Positions 47,770 to 56,512 of a stretch of 64,000 nt of DNA are shown in pieces. The number at the start of each line of letters is the position of its first letter. The first letter of the stretch is position 1. The position numbers were made by a program, and so were the translations under genes. Origin of the DNA: Marinigracilibium pacificum (lineage in GTDB: Bacteria > Bacteroidota > Bacteroidia > Cytophagales > Cyclobacteriaceae); contig NZ_JABBNU010000013.1 of the NCBI RefSeq assembly GCF_012926615.1, forward strand, positions 1 to 64,000, read 5' to 3'. The notes beneath the pieces were generated by a model. It was not told where the DNA came from. It was given only the letters and a program-made list of their open reading frames with translations, and did no database searches.

Positions 47770-48729
47770 ATGACTACAGAAAATATTGATCTAGTAATTA
47801 TTGGTTCAGGGCCGGCAGGATATACAGCGGCATTATATGCATCTAGAGCAGGGTTGAAGCCTGTGTTGTACCAAGGGGGTCAGCCTGGTGGCCAGTTGAC
47901 TATTACTAATGATGTTGAAAACTATCCTGGTTATCCTGAAGGTATCAATGGACCTCAGATGATGATTGATTTTCAAAAACAAGCTGAGCGTTTTGGAGCC
48001 GATATTCGTTATGGAATGGTTACAAAGGTTGATTTTTCAGGTTACCCTCATAAACTTATCGTAGATGACAAGCATGAAATTACTGCAAAGGCAGTGATTA
48101 TATCTACTGGAGCTGCGGCTAAATGGTTAGGTTTAGAGTCAGAGCAAAGGTTAAATAGTAAAGGTGTTTCAGCTTGTGCAGTTTGTGATGGTTTCTTCTT
48201 TAGAGGACAGGATGTTATTGTTGTTGGAGCTGGTGATACTGCTGCTGAAGAAGCAACTTATTTATCAAAACTTGTTAACAAGGTTTATATGCTTGTTAGA
48301 AGAGATGAAATGAGAGCTAGTACAATCATGCAGAAGCGTGTTGAAAATGCCGAAAATATAGAGGTATTATGGAATACCGAAACTGTTGAAGTACTGGGTG
48401 AAGATCAGGTAACAGGAGTTAGAGTAAAGAATAATGTAACAGGAGAGGAGTATGATATAGATGCTCAGGGATTCTTCGTTGCTATTGGTCATAAGCCAAA
48501 TACAGAGATCTTCAAAGGACAGATAGATATGGATGAGACTGGATACATCAAAACTCTTGGGAAATCTTCTTTAACTAATGTTGAAGGTGTTTTTGCAAGT
48601 GGTGATGCTCAGGATTCTATTTACAGACAGGCTGTTACAGCGGCAGGTTCAGGTTGTATGGCTGCGCTTGATGCTGAAAGATTTTTGGCAGCTAAAGAAA
48701 TGGAAGAAGAAGAAGTAGCTAAATCATAA
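47770..48729 (+). CDS. trxB: Thioredoxin reductase
   Basis: A 319-residue FAD- and NADPH-dependent disulfide reductase. The FAD motif GSGPAGYTAALYASRAG, the redox pair Cys136/Cys139 in CAVCDG, the NADPH motif GAGDTAAEEA and the C-terminal FASGDAQD are all present. It keeps thioredoxin reduced. The bshB1 gene starts 9 bp downstream, so thioredoxin recycling and bacillithiol synthesis are probably made together. Confidence 0.96.
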   Translation: MTTENIDLVIIGSGPAGYTAALYASRAGLKPVLYQGGQPGGQLTITNDVENYPGYPEGINGPQMMIDFQKQAERFGADIRYGMVTKVDFSGYPHKLIVDDKHEITAKAVIISTGAAAKWLGLESEQRLNSKGVSACAVCDGFFFRGQDVIVVGAGDTAAEEATYLSKLVNKVYMLVRRDEMRASTIMQKRVENAENIEVLWNTETVEVLGEDQVTGVRVKNNVTGEEYDIDAQGFFVAIGHKPNTEIFKGQIDMDETGYIKTLGKSSLTNVEGVFASGDAQDSIYRQAVTAAGSGCMAALDAERFLAAKEMEEEEVAKS

Positions 48730-48738
48730 TATATCTTT

Positions 48739-49470
48739 ATGAAAATTGATATCCTGGCAATTGCAGCTCATCCTGACGATGTAGAGTTGTCTTGTGCCGG
48801 AACTTTATTAAGACAAAAATCTCTTGGACAAACAATCGGTGTGTTAGATCTTACACGTGGTGAGTTAGGGACAAGAGGAACAGATAAAACCAGAGCAGAA
48901 GAGGCAGCAGCCTCTTCTGCTATTTTAGATCTTGACATGCGTCAATGTCTTGATCTGCCAGATGGGTTTTTTAATAACTCTGCAGAATATCAAAGGAAGG
49001 TTATTGCGGCAATTCGTAAGTATCAACCTGAAATTATTTTAACTAATGCAATTCGTGACAGACATCCTGATCATGGTAAGGCTGCTACATTAGTTAAAGA
49101 TTCTGCATTTCTTTCTGGATTGATAAAAATTGAGACATTTGATGAAGATGGTAAACTTCAGGAGGCATGGAGACCAAAAAAAGTGTATCATTTCATACAA
49201 AATGATTTTATTGAGCCTGATTTTATCGTCGATATAAGTGAATTTTGGGAAACTAAAATTGAATCAATAAAAGCTTTTAAAACTCAGTTTTTTACCGGTA
49301 CAGAGAAAGAGGATGATAGTGAACCGGAAACTTTTATCTCAAAACCTGGATTTATTGAGTTCATTCAATCCAGAGCCAAAGAGATGGGACATCGTATAGG
49401 GGTCAAATATGGTGAAGGCTTTACTGTCAATTCTACAGTAGGAATAAACGATCTTAATTCATTGATATAA
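48739..49470 (+). CDS. bshB1: Bacillithiol biosynthesis N-acetylglucosaminyl-malate deacetylase
   Basis: A 243-residue zinc-dependent LmbE-like deacetylase. The zinc site is AHPDDVE at the N terminus plus HPDHGKAA; the family stretch LTRGELGTRG and the segment IKAFKTQFFTGTEKEDD fit BshB1. It removes the acetyl group from GlcNAc-malate, the second step of bacillithiol synthesis. bshA and bshC are not in the window. It follows trxB closely in one likely operon. Confidence 0.92.
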   Translation: MKIDILAIAAHPDDVELSCAGTLLRQKSLGQTIGVLDLTRGELGTRGTDKTRAEEAAASSAILDLDMRQCLDLPDGFFNNSAEYQRKVIAAIRKYQPEIILTNAIRDRHPDHGKAATLVKDSAFLSGLIKIETFDEDGKLQEAWRPKKVYHFIQNDFIEPDFIVDISEFWETKIESIKAFKTQFFTGTEKEDDSEPETFISKPGFIEFIQSRAKEMGHRIGVKYGEGFTVNSTVGINDLNSLI

Positions 49471-49475
49471 ATAAA

Positions 49476-49503
49476 AAGTGTTGACCTTAATGGGCCAACA
49501 CTT
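49476..49503. terminator. Shared hairpin terminator of bshB1 and mtaB
   Basis: AAGTGTTG (49476-49483) pairs with CAACACTT (49496-49503), with possible CC/GG pairing inside. On the minus strand it is followed by TTTATTTATA. On the plus strand the tail is poorer (CATTTTC). The hairpin contains the last codons and stop of mtaB. Confidence 0.65.
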
Positions 49504-50812
49504 CATTTTCTATTTCTGTAACGGAAACTCTTCCGTCTTCTTCAATTTTATCTAGCCTTACCTTTTTGAGTTCGTTTATTAAAATCGGATCATATTTTGC
49601 TGAAACCCTAACATAGTTTTCTGTGAAACCATGCATCATTCCGTCTTCAGAAATATCATCTTCAAACAATACAGTAAACTCTTTTCCAAGTTGAGATTCG
49701 TAAAAATGTCTTTTTTTCTTCTCAGAAAGTATTCTTAACATTTTTGATCTCTTATTTCTGATTTTCATCGGCACCACCTCTTCGTGCACAGCTGCATCAG
49801 TATTTGCTCTTTCTGAATAAGTGAAAACATGTAAATAAGATACATCAAGATTATTTAGGAAATCGTATGTTTCTTTAAAGTCTTCATCTGTTTCTCCAGG
49901 AAATCCAACGATTACGTCAACTCCGATGCATGCATCAGGCATTAAAGATTTAATTTTAGCCACTCTTTCCGCATATAATTCTCTTAAATAACGCCTACGC
50001 ATCAGTTTAAGAATTTTATTAGAGCCAGATTGTAAAGGAATATGGAAGTGAGGGACAAAACGATTACTTTCCGAAGCGAACTTAATTATTTCATTGCTAA
50101 GAAGGTTTGGTTCAATAGATGATATTCTGAATCTATCAATACCTTCAATGTTGTCCAACTCTTTAACTAGGTCAAAAAAGCGATACTTTCTTTTACCATC
50201 AACAATTCCATAATCACCGGTATTAACACCGGTTAATACAACTTCTTTTACGTCTGTAGAAGCAATTTCATTAGCTTTTGAAAGTATATTCTCAATGGTG
50301 TCGCTTCTTGATTTACCTCTTGCCAATGGTATAGTACAAAATGAGCATAAGTAGTTACAACCATCCTGAATTTTTAAGAATGTACGGGTTCTGTCATTTA
50401 TTGAATGCGAATGTACAAATTCATTAGCCTCCGAGACCTCAGATGCTAATACTCTGGTTTCTTTTTCTTTGATGAATCCATCGAGTAATTCAATTAACCT
50501 GAATTTCTCAGCAGCTCCGAGTACAGCATCTACACCTTTAATCTCAGAAATTTCTTTTGGTTTTAACTGTGCATAACATCCAATTATAGCAATGTATGCA
50601 TCTGGAGAAATCCCTCTTGCTTCTCTAACAATCTTTCTACATTTTTTATCAGCATTATCAGTTACAGAACACGTATTGATAATGAAAATATCAGGAGTAT
50701 CTGTAAACGAAACTTTCTTGAAACCTTTCTCTTCAAATTGTCTTGAAATAGTTGAGGTTTCTGAAAAATTCAGTTTACAACCCAATGTATAGAATGCAAC
50801 TTTTTTAACCAT
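49487..50812 (-). CDS. mtaB: tRNA methylthiotransferase, MtaB type
   Basis: A 441-residue radical-SAM methylthiotransferase. The N-terminal UPF0004 domain (about 3-125) holds iron-sulfur Cys in GCKLN, NTCSVT and GCYAQ. The radical SAM cluster is Cys152/156/159 in CNYLCSFC. A TRAM domain (about 370-438) ends the protein. The start VAFYTLGCKLNFSE and overall build match MtaB, which adds a methylthio group to t6A37 of tRNA, rather than MiaB or RimO. The ATG is only a few bases from a promoter box, so the message may be nearly leaderless. Confidence 0.92.
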   Translation of the reverse strand: MVKKVAFYTLGCKLNFSETSTISRQFEEKGFKKVSFTDTPDIFIINTCSVTDNADKKCRKIVREARGISPDAYIAIIGCYAQLKPKEISEIKGVDAVLGAAEKFRLIELLDGFIKEKETRVLASEVSEANEFVHSHSINDRTRTFLKIQDGCNYLCSFCTIPLARGKSRSDTIENILSKANEIASTDVKEVVLTGVNTGDYGIVDGKRKYRFFDLVKELDNIEGIDRFRISSIEPNLLSNEIIKFASESNRFVPHFHIPLQSGSNKILKLMRRRYLRELYAERVAKIKSLMPDACIGVDVIVGFPGETDEDFKETYDFLNNLDVSYLHVFTYSERANTDAAVHEEVVPMKIRNKRSKMLRILSEKKKRHFYESQLGKEFTVLFEDDISEDGMMHGFTENYVRVSAKYDPILINELKKVRLDKIEEDGRVSVTEIENEVLAH

Positions 50813-51112
50813 GGCGCAAAATTACTAAAATGATACTATTTGTTATAGGATATCTTTAGAAGGTATTATGCTTATGTGATTAAAAGTCAATGTTTTTTCA
50901 TAAATCCTAAATTTTATAGGTGATTTAGCTTGTTGGGTTGGTTTTTTACTCAGATTTTGGCTCTTTTTTTGAAAAAAATAGTAGAATGGGTGAAAAAATG
51001 ACCTGATCTTCAATATTTTTTTGATTTTAAATTAAAAATAGGTTTATTTTCGAATCAAATATTTAAAGTTTGCTTATTTTTGGAAATCTAACTGGATAAT
51101 TTAAATAATTTT
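50813..51112. other. Divergent intergenic region mtaB / glnN
   Basis: 300 bp, AT-rich, no gene seen. It must carry both promoters. The mtaB -7 box is at 50817-50824. For glnN the best candidate is AAAGTTTG (51065-51072), one base off the consensus. Confidence 0.5.
50817..50824 (-). promoter_or_regulatory. Promoter -7 box for mtaB, next to the start codon
   Basis: Minus-strand TAATTTTG matches TAnnTTTG exactly and ends 4 bp before the ATG at 50812. Transcription would begin at or very near the start codon. No good -33 element is visible. Confidence 0.45.
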
Positions 51113-53275
51113 ATGGCTACATTAAGACAAAAAGCTCTTGAACAACTAAATACAAGAGAGACTATTACACCTAACAAACCGGACCGACCAGCCTCAGCAT
51201 TTTTTGGAGAGAATACTTTTGGACTAAAGCAAATGCAGGCTACGCTTTCTCCAGATGCTTACAAAAAAGTTAAAGAAGCAATTTCTAAAGGAAAGAAAAT
51301 TGATGAGGAGTCTGCTGATGCAGTTGCTGCAGCAGTTAAAACCTGGGCATTAGCCAAAGGCGCTACTCACTATACTCACTGGTTTCAGCCATTAACCGGA
51401 TCAACTGCTGAAAAGCATGATGGCTTTTTTGATCCATTAGACCAGATAGAAAAATTTAAGGGATCAAAACTTGTACAGCAAGAACCAGATGCAAGTTCAT
51501 TCCCAAATGGTGGTATTAGATCTACTTTTGAAGCAAGAGGATATACTGCCTGGGATCCTAGTTCACCAATGTTTATAATTGATGAAACTCTTTGTATTCC
51601 AACAATATTCGTTTCATATACTGGAGAGGCATTAGATAATAAGGCTCCTTTATTGAAGGCGATGAAGGCAGTTGATGAAGCAGCTACTAAAGTATGTAGA
51701 TTGTTTGATAGAAATGTTTCATCTGTTACACCTGTACTAGGTGTTGAGCAAGAATATTTTGCAATTGATGAAGCGCTTTATCATGCTCGTCCGGATCTTG
51801 TAATGGGTGGAAGAACAGTATTTGGACATTCGCCTGCTCGTGGTCAACAGCTTGATGATCACTATTTTGGATCAATTCCTTCGAGAGTTAGAAACTTCAT
51901 GAAGGATTTTGAATTTGAATGTTTAAAACTTGGTATTCCTGTTACTACTCGACACAACGAAGTTGCTCCAAGCCAGTTTGAAGTAGCTCCTGTATTTGAA
52001 GAAATCAACATTGCGACAGATCATAATCAGTTGTTGATGGATGTAATGGGGAAAGTTTCTGAGAAGCATAAATTAAAAATACTTTTCCATGAAAAGCCAT
52101 TCAAAGGATTAAATGGTAGTGGAAAACACAATAACTGGTCATTAATTACCAATACAGGAGTAAACTTATTCCAGCCTAGCAGCAGTGCTCGCGAAAACCT
52201 TCAATTCCTTACTTTCTTTGTGTGTACAATTAAAGCAGTTGATGAGTATTCTAAATTACTTAGAGCTAGTATTGCCTCTGCAGGTAATGACCACAGATTA
52301 GGTGCTAATGAGGCTCCTCCGGCAATTGTTTCTGTTTTCGTTGGTAGCGAATTAACTGCAGTTCTTAATGAACTTGAAGAAAATGGAAATATTAAGCTGA
52401 AAAAAGGTGATAATATGTATATGAAATTAGGAATAGATAAAATTCCTGAGATCATTTTAGATAATACTGATAGAAACAGAACATCTCCTTTTGCTTTCAC
52501 AGGTAATAAATTCGAGTTTAGAGCTGTTGGTTCAGAAGCGAATACTGCTCAACCAATGACTGCTCTTAACATTGCAGTTGCAGAGCAACTTACTCAATTT
52601 GCTGATGCGGTAGATGCTGAAGTTGCTAAAGGAACTGAAAAGCGATTAGCTATTATCAATATCCTTAGAGATTATATTAAAGAGTCTAAGAAGGTTAGAT
52701 TTGAAGGTGATGGTTATTCAGAAGAGTGGGTTGAAGAAGCAGAAAAAAGAGGTCTTCCAAATATTAAGGATACTCCACGTGCTTTACATGCATATGTTAC
52801 TAAGGAATCAAAAGCTTTATTTTCTAAGCACAATGTATGTAACGAGATTGAATTAGATGCACGCCATGAGATTATGCTTGAAAATTATATCATGAAGATT
52901 CAAATTGAGTCAAGAATGATTGGTGACCTTGCATTAAATCACATTATTCCTACAGCTGTGAATTACCAAAACAAATTAATCTCTAACGCAAACGGATTAA
53001 AAGGATTGGGAATTGATAACTCTGAGGTTGTGGCTAACATCAAGAAAATTTCAGAACACATAGCATCAATAAATGCGAGTGTTAAAGAAATGATTGATGA
53101 AAGAAGAAGAATCAACAAGATTGAAGATCTTGAAGAGAAGGCTATAGCTTATTGCGATGATGTTAAAGTTAAATTTTTCGAATCAATCAGATATCACGTT
53201 GATAAACTTGAATTATTGGTTGATGACGAAGATTGGCCATTAGTGAAATATAGAGAAATGTTATTTTTAAGATAA
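51113..53275 (+). CDS. glnN: Glutamine synthetase type III
   Basis: A 720-residue GSIII enzyme that makes glutamine from glutamate, ammonia and ATP. The long N-terminal domain (PDRPASAFFGENTFG, then THYTHWFQPLTG) and the catalytic core with EQEYFAIDE, NEVAPSQFEVAP, KGLNGSGKHNNWSL and RLGANEAPPAIVS fit GSIII, found in Bacteroidota. Length is normal for GSIII and well above GSI (about 450). No regulatory genes such as glnB or amtB are adjacent. Confidence 0.96.
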   Translation: MATLRQKALEQLNTRETITPNKPDRPASAFFGENTFGLKQMQATLSPDAYKKVKEAISKGKKIDEESADAVAAAVKTWALAKGATHYTHWFQPLTGSTAEKHDGFFDPLDQIEKFKGSKLVQQEPDASSFPNGGIRSTFEARGYTAWDPSSPMFIIDETLCIPTIFVSYTGEALDNKAPLLKAMKAVDEAATKVCRLFDRNVSSVTPVLGVEQEYFAIDEALYHARPDLVMGGRTVFGHSPARGQQLDDHYFGSIPSRVRNFMKDFEFECLKLGIPVTTRHNEVAPSQFEVAPVFEEINIATDHNQLLMDVMGKVSEKHKLKILFHEKPFKGLNGSGKHNNWSLITNTGVNLFQPSSSARENLQFLTFFVCTIKAVDEYSKLLRASIASAGNDHRLGANEAPPAIVSVFVGSELTAVLNELEENGNIKLKKGDNMYMKLGIDKIPEIILDNTDRNRTSPFAFTGNKFEFRAVGSEANTAQPMTALNIAVAEQLTQFADAVDAEVAKGTEKRLAIINILRDYIKESKKVRFEGDGYSEEWVEEAEKRGLPNIKDTPRALHAYVTKESKALFSKHNVCNEIELDARHEIMLENYIMKIQIESRMIGDLALNHIIPTAVNYQNKLISNANGLKGLGIDNSEVVANIKKISEHIASINASVKEMIDERRRINKIEDLEEKAIAYCDDVKVKFFESIRYHVDKLELLVDDEDWPLVKYREMLFLR

Positions 53276-53301
53276 TATAAAAGTATCGTTACTAATAACT
53301 T

Positions 53302-53331
53302 AAAGACTGTCCGAATGGACAGTCTTTTTTT
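53302..53331 (+). terminator. glnN terminator
   Basis: AAAGACTGTCC (53302-53312), GAAT loop, GGACAGTCTTT (53317-53327) and a T-run. Confidence 0.92.
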
Positions 53332-53375
53332 ATTGTACATTTGTAATAAAAATTTTAATTAAAAGAATTAGGTTA

Positions 53376-53383
53376 TATATTTG
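53376..53383 (+). promoter_or_regulatory. Promoter -7 box for the Reg_prop kinase gene
   Basis: TATATTTG matches TAnnTTTG exactly and lies 15 bp before the ATG at 53399. No clear -33 element. Confidence 0.45.
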
Positions 53384-53398
53384 TGATATTAACCTCGA

Positions 53399-56300
53399 AT
53401 GATAATTATGAATTTTAGACAGTTGGGGCAGATTTTTTTTCTGCTGATTTTTTCAATCCAGCCTATTTTTTCTCAGGAAAATAAAGGGAGCGAATTACCA
53501 TCTTATTTTTCATTGCTCAATTATCAATATGACCAATGGACTTCTGATAATGGACTGCCTAATAATTCAATTCGAGATATTATTCAGGATCATGAAGGGT
53601 TTTTATGGTTTGCTACTTATAATGGGCTATGTAAGTTTGATGGTTATGATATCGAAACTTTTAATTTTTCAAACACATCTGAGATCAAATCTTCTGGCTT
53701 TCTTTCGCTTTATCATTCTATTCAGGATAGTAGTTTATGGATTGGTACAAACGGTCAGGGATTACTTCATTATAAAAATGAAAAATTCACCTCCTATCTT
53801 CCTGAAAATGTTTCAAATGGTGTAATTACTGCAATTGCTGATAAAGGTAAAGAATTATTACTAGGTACAAGGGAAGGAGTATTAGTATTTGATAAAGATT
53901 CAAAATCATATAAAAATGCAGACCATCCAGAGATTGCAAAGATTACTGTTACTGATATATATATAATTGGGAATAATATTTATATCACTTCTCAAGCAAA
54001 TGGTATTTTCCATTTTGATCAATCTCTCAATTTATTAGGAAAGTTCATGCCAGAAGTTGAATGGAATACTGTTTATGGTATTTCTGATGGAACTATATTA
54101 TTCGGAGGGACAGAAGGCTTGTTTGCGTTGAAAAATAGCAAATTAGAAAATTACACTCTTAATGGGACACCAAATGTTGAAATCACAAATATTTTTCAGG
54201 ATAAGGAAGGTAAAATCTTTTTAGGGACAGATTCTGGTGTAATTATTTATGATGGGGAATCAAGCTACATAGTGGCAGAAAATATTGGCTTAAATACCGG
54301 TGTAATTGAATCAATTATTGAGGATTTTGAGGGTAATTTTTGGTTTGGAACTAACGATCAGGGATTAGTAAGATTTAAAAAGGGGAATTTTATCAATATA
54401 ACGAAGTATCAGGGTTTACCATCAAATAGTATTCACGCAATAATTAGTGGTAATAAAAATATTTATATAGCAACGGAAAATGGCGTTGCTGTATTTAATT
54501 CAGGTGAGATTTCTTTGATTGAAAATACAATTGGGATTGACGTTAGAGATTTATATCTGGAAAATGATAATTCAATATGGCTTGCGTCATATAGTGGATT
54601 GATCCATATCGAAAATGGCAAAGTAACTAAAATAATAAATAGTGAAAATGGCTTTAAATCAGATAAAATTAGAGATTTAATACCGTATGATAATAACTCA
54701 CTTCTTGTTGGAACTGTCGAAGGACTATATACATATGATTTTAACAGTGGTGATGTTAGTTTACTTTCATCTGATTCAGACCTTGCTGATTCATGGATAT
54801 TGAATTTATACAGAGATAATAAAGGTATTGTCTGGGTTAGTACCAATGGAAATGGTTTGTATAAAATTGAAAACAAAACCATATCTAAAATTCAAAATGA
54901 TAATTTCAATGATGGAAATATAGTATTTCGTGCCACTGAATTATCAGACGGAACATTAATATTTGGTTCAATACTTGGACTATTTAAAATTCAGAATAAT
55001 AAACCTGTTTTTATTAATGAAAATGGAGGGATTTTAAAGCAGACTATTTTTCAGATAATTAAAGGTAAAAAGGGTGACTTGTGGTTTACCACTAATAATG
55101 GATTATTAAAAATTAATGAAAAAGAGCTCATTAATTATATTCATGGAAATATTACTTCATTACCCTCTGCAAAGTTATTTTCAAAAAGTGATGGTATGCT
55201 ATCTAATGAAATAGCTTCGCTTTCAATTGGTTTAGCAGATAATAATGGTGGAGCATGGGTGTCTACTTCCAGAGGTATCTCCATAATTTATCCTGCTCAG
55301 ATACAGCAAAATCTTGCTCCTCCTGCAATTCATATTGAAGAAGTTATTCTTGATGGGGAGAATATTGATTATGCTAATACAATTAAAATTAATCCAGGTA
55401 GGCATAGGCTTGAAGTTAAATTTACTGGTATTAGTTTGAGCCAGCCAGATAAAGTTATGTATGAATACATGCTTGAGGGTTATGATGAAGACTGGATATT
55501 GGGAGAAAACAATCGCTCTGCTTTTTATAATGATATTCCTGAAGGAGAGTACAAGTTTAAGGTGCGAGCTTTAAATGCTGATGGTATTCAAAGTAGTAAT
55601 GTAGCTCAATTTGAAATTCAAAAAGATGAATATTTTTATAAAAAAGGCTGGTTTTTTATAATTGTAGTTGCTGTTATTATTCTATTGATTTTGTTTATTC
55701 AGAGAGGTAGAGTAAATGTTTTAAAAAGGCGTAACAGGGTTCTTGAACAAATGGTAGGGCAACGAACATCTGATATTAATTTCCAGAAGGAGCAGATTAG
55801 CAAGCACAGGGATGAGTTGTTACAATTGAATTCTGTAAAAGATAAATTATTCTCGATAATAAGCCATGATCTAAGGGGGCCGTTAAATTCATTCGGATCA
55901 GTGTTGAGGTTATTAGCTAGTGGAAACTTAAGTGCTGACGAATTAAAAATGCTTGCCGGAAATCTAAGCCGGGATGTGGTTAAAATTCAGTCGTTCCTTG
56001 AGAATTTGTTACAGTGGGCGAAAAGTCAAATGAATGGAATAATACCCAAACCTGAATCAGTGAATCTAAGATTGATGACAGATAGCTGTGCTCAATTACT
56101 TGATATGGATCTTAAATTTAAGAACATAACTTTTGTCAATAACATCGATGAACGAATAACTGTCAGGTATGACAAAAACATGTTGAAGACAGTTTTACGA
56201 AATCTTTTAAACAATTCTGTGAAGTTTACTAATGAAGGTGGAGAAATCAATGTGATGGCGAATGTTAAAAGCGGTGTGCTTTGGCTTTGTGTCAAGGATA

Positions 56301-56512
56301 ATGGAATAGGAATGAATCAGGAGACGATTGATAAATTGTTTAGTAAAGAAAACACCTTTACTAATGAGGGTACATTTCAAGAAGCTGGAACAGGGTTAGG
56401 CTTAAATTTGTGCAAAGATTTTGTTGAAGCTCAGGAAGGAAGAATAGATGTATGCTCAAAAGAGAAAGAGGGAACTCAGATTTGTTTTAGCATTCCTGAT
56501 TTTTCGATTTAA
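53399..56512 (+). CDS. Membrane sensor histidine kinase with Reg_prop propeller and Y_Y_Y domain
   Basis: A 1037-residue protein with a signal peptide (ending IFSQ). The periplasmic part (about 40-680) is a string of Reg_prop beta-propeller repeats (for example DHEGFLWFATYNGLCKFDG and DKEGKIFLGTDSGVIIYDG). A Y_Y_Y domain follows (about 690-755), then one membrane helix (about 758-778) and a coiled coil. The kinase has the H-box ISHDLRGPL (His823) and a HATPase domain with NLLNNSVKFTN, KDNGIGM and GTGLGLNLCKDF. It ends there, without the receiver and AraC domains of hybrid two-component systems. The start may also be the ATG at 53408. The stop overlaps the stop of the convergent tamL by 4 bp. 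The ligand is unknown. Confidence 0.9.
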   Translation: MIIMNFRQLGQIFFLLIFSIQPIFSQENKGSELPSYFSLLNYQYDQWTSDNGLPNNSIRDIIQDHEGFLWFATYNGLCKFDGYDIETFNFSNTSEIKSSGFLSLYHSIQDSSLWIGTNGQGLLHYKNEKFTSYLPENVSNGVITAIADKGKELLLGTREGVLVFDKDSKSYKNADHPEIAKITVTDIYIIGNNIYITSQANGIFHFDQSLNLLGKFMPEVEWNTVYGISDGTILFGGTEGLFALKNSKLENYTLNGTPNVEITNIFQDKEGKIFLGTDSGVIIYDGESSYIVAENIGLNTGVIESIIEDFEGNFWFGTNDQGLVRFKKGNFINITKYQGLPSNSIHAIISGNKNIYIATENGVAVFNSGEISLIENTIGIDVRDLYLENDNSIWLASYSGLIHIENGKVTKIINSENGFKSDKIRDLIPYDNNSLLVGTVEGLYTYDFNSGDVSLLSSDSDLADSWILNLYRDNKGIVWVSTNGNGLYKIENKTISKIQNDNFNDGNIVFRATELSDGTLIFGSILGLFKIQNNKPVFINENGGILKQTIFQIIKGKKGDLWFTTNNGLLKINEKELINYIHGNITSLPSAKLFSKSDGMLSNEIASLSIGLADNNGGAWVSTSRGISIIYPAQIQQNLAPPAIHIEEVILDGENIDYANTIKINPGRHRLEVKFTGISLSQPDKVMYEYMLEGYDEDWILGENNRSAFYNDIPEGEYKFKVRALNADGIQSSNVAQFEIQKDEYFYKKGWFFIIVVAVIILLILFIQRGRVNVLKRRNRVLEQMVGQRTSDINFQKEQISKHRDELLQLNSVKDKLFSIISHDLRGPLNSFGSVLRLLASGNLSADELKMLAGNLSRDVVKIQSFLENLLQWAKSQMNGIIPKPESVNLRLMTDSCAQLLDMDLKFKNITFVNNIDERITVRYDKNMLKTVLRNLLNNSVKFTNEGGEINVMANVKSGVLWLCVKDNGIGMNQETIDKLFSKENTFTNEGTFQEAGTGLGLNLCKDFVEAQEGRIDVCSKEKEGTQICFSIPDFSI

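Noticed and set aside
50881-51060. Possible small gene or small RNA in the mtaB-glnN gap
   Set aside because: No frame with a plausible start, and no hairpin with a T-run was seen.
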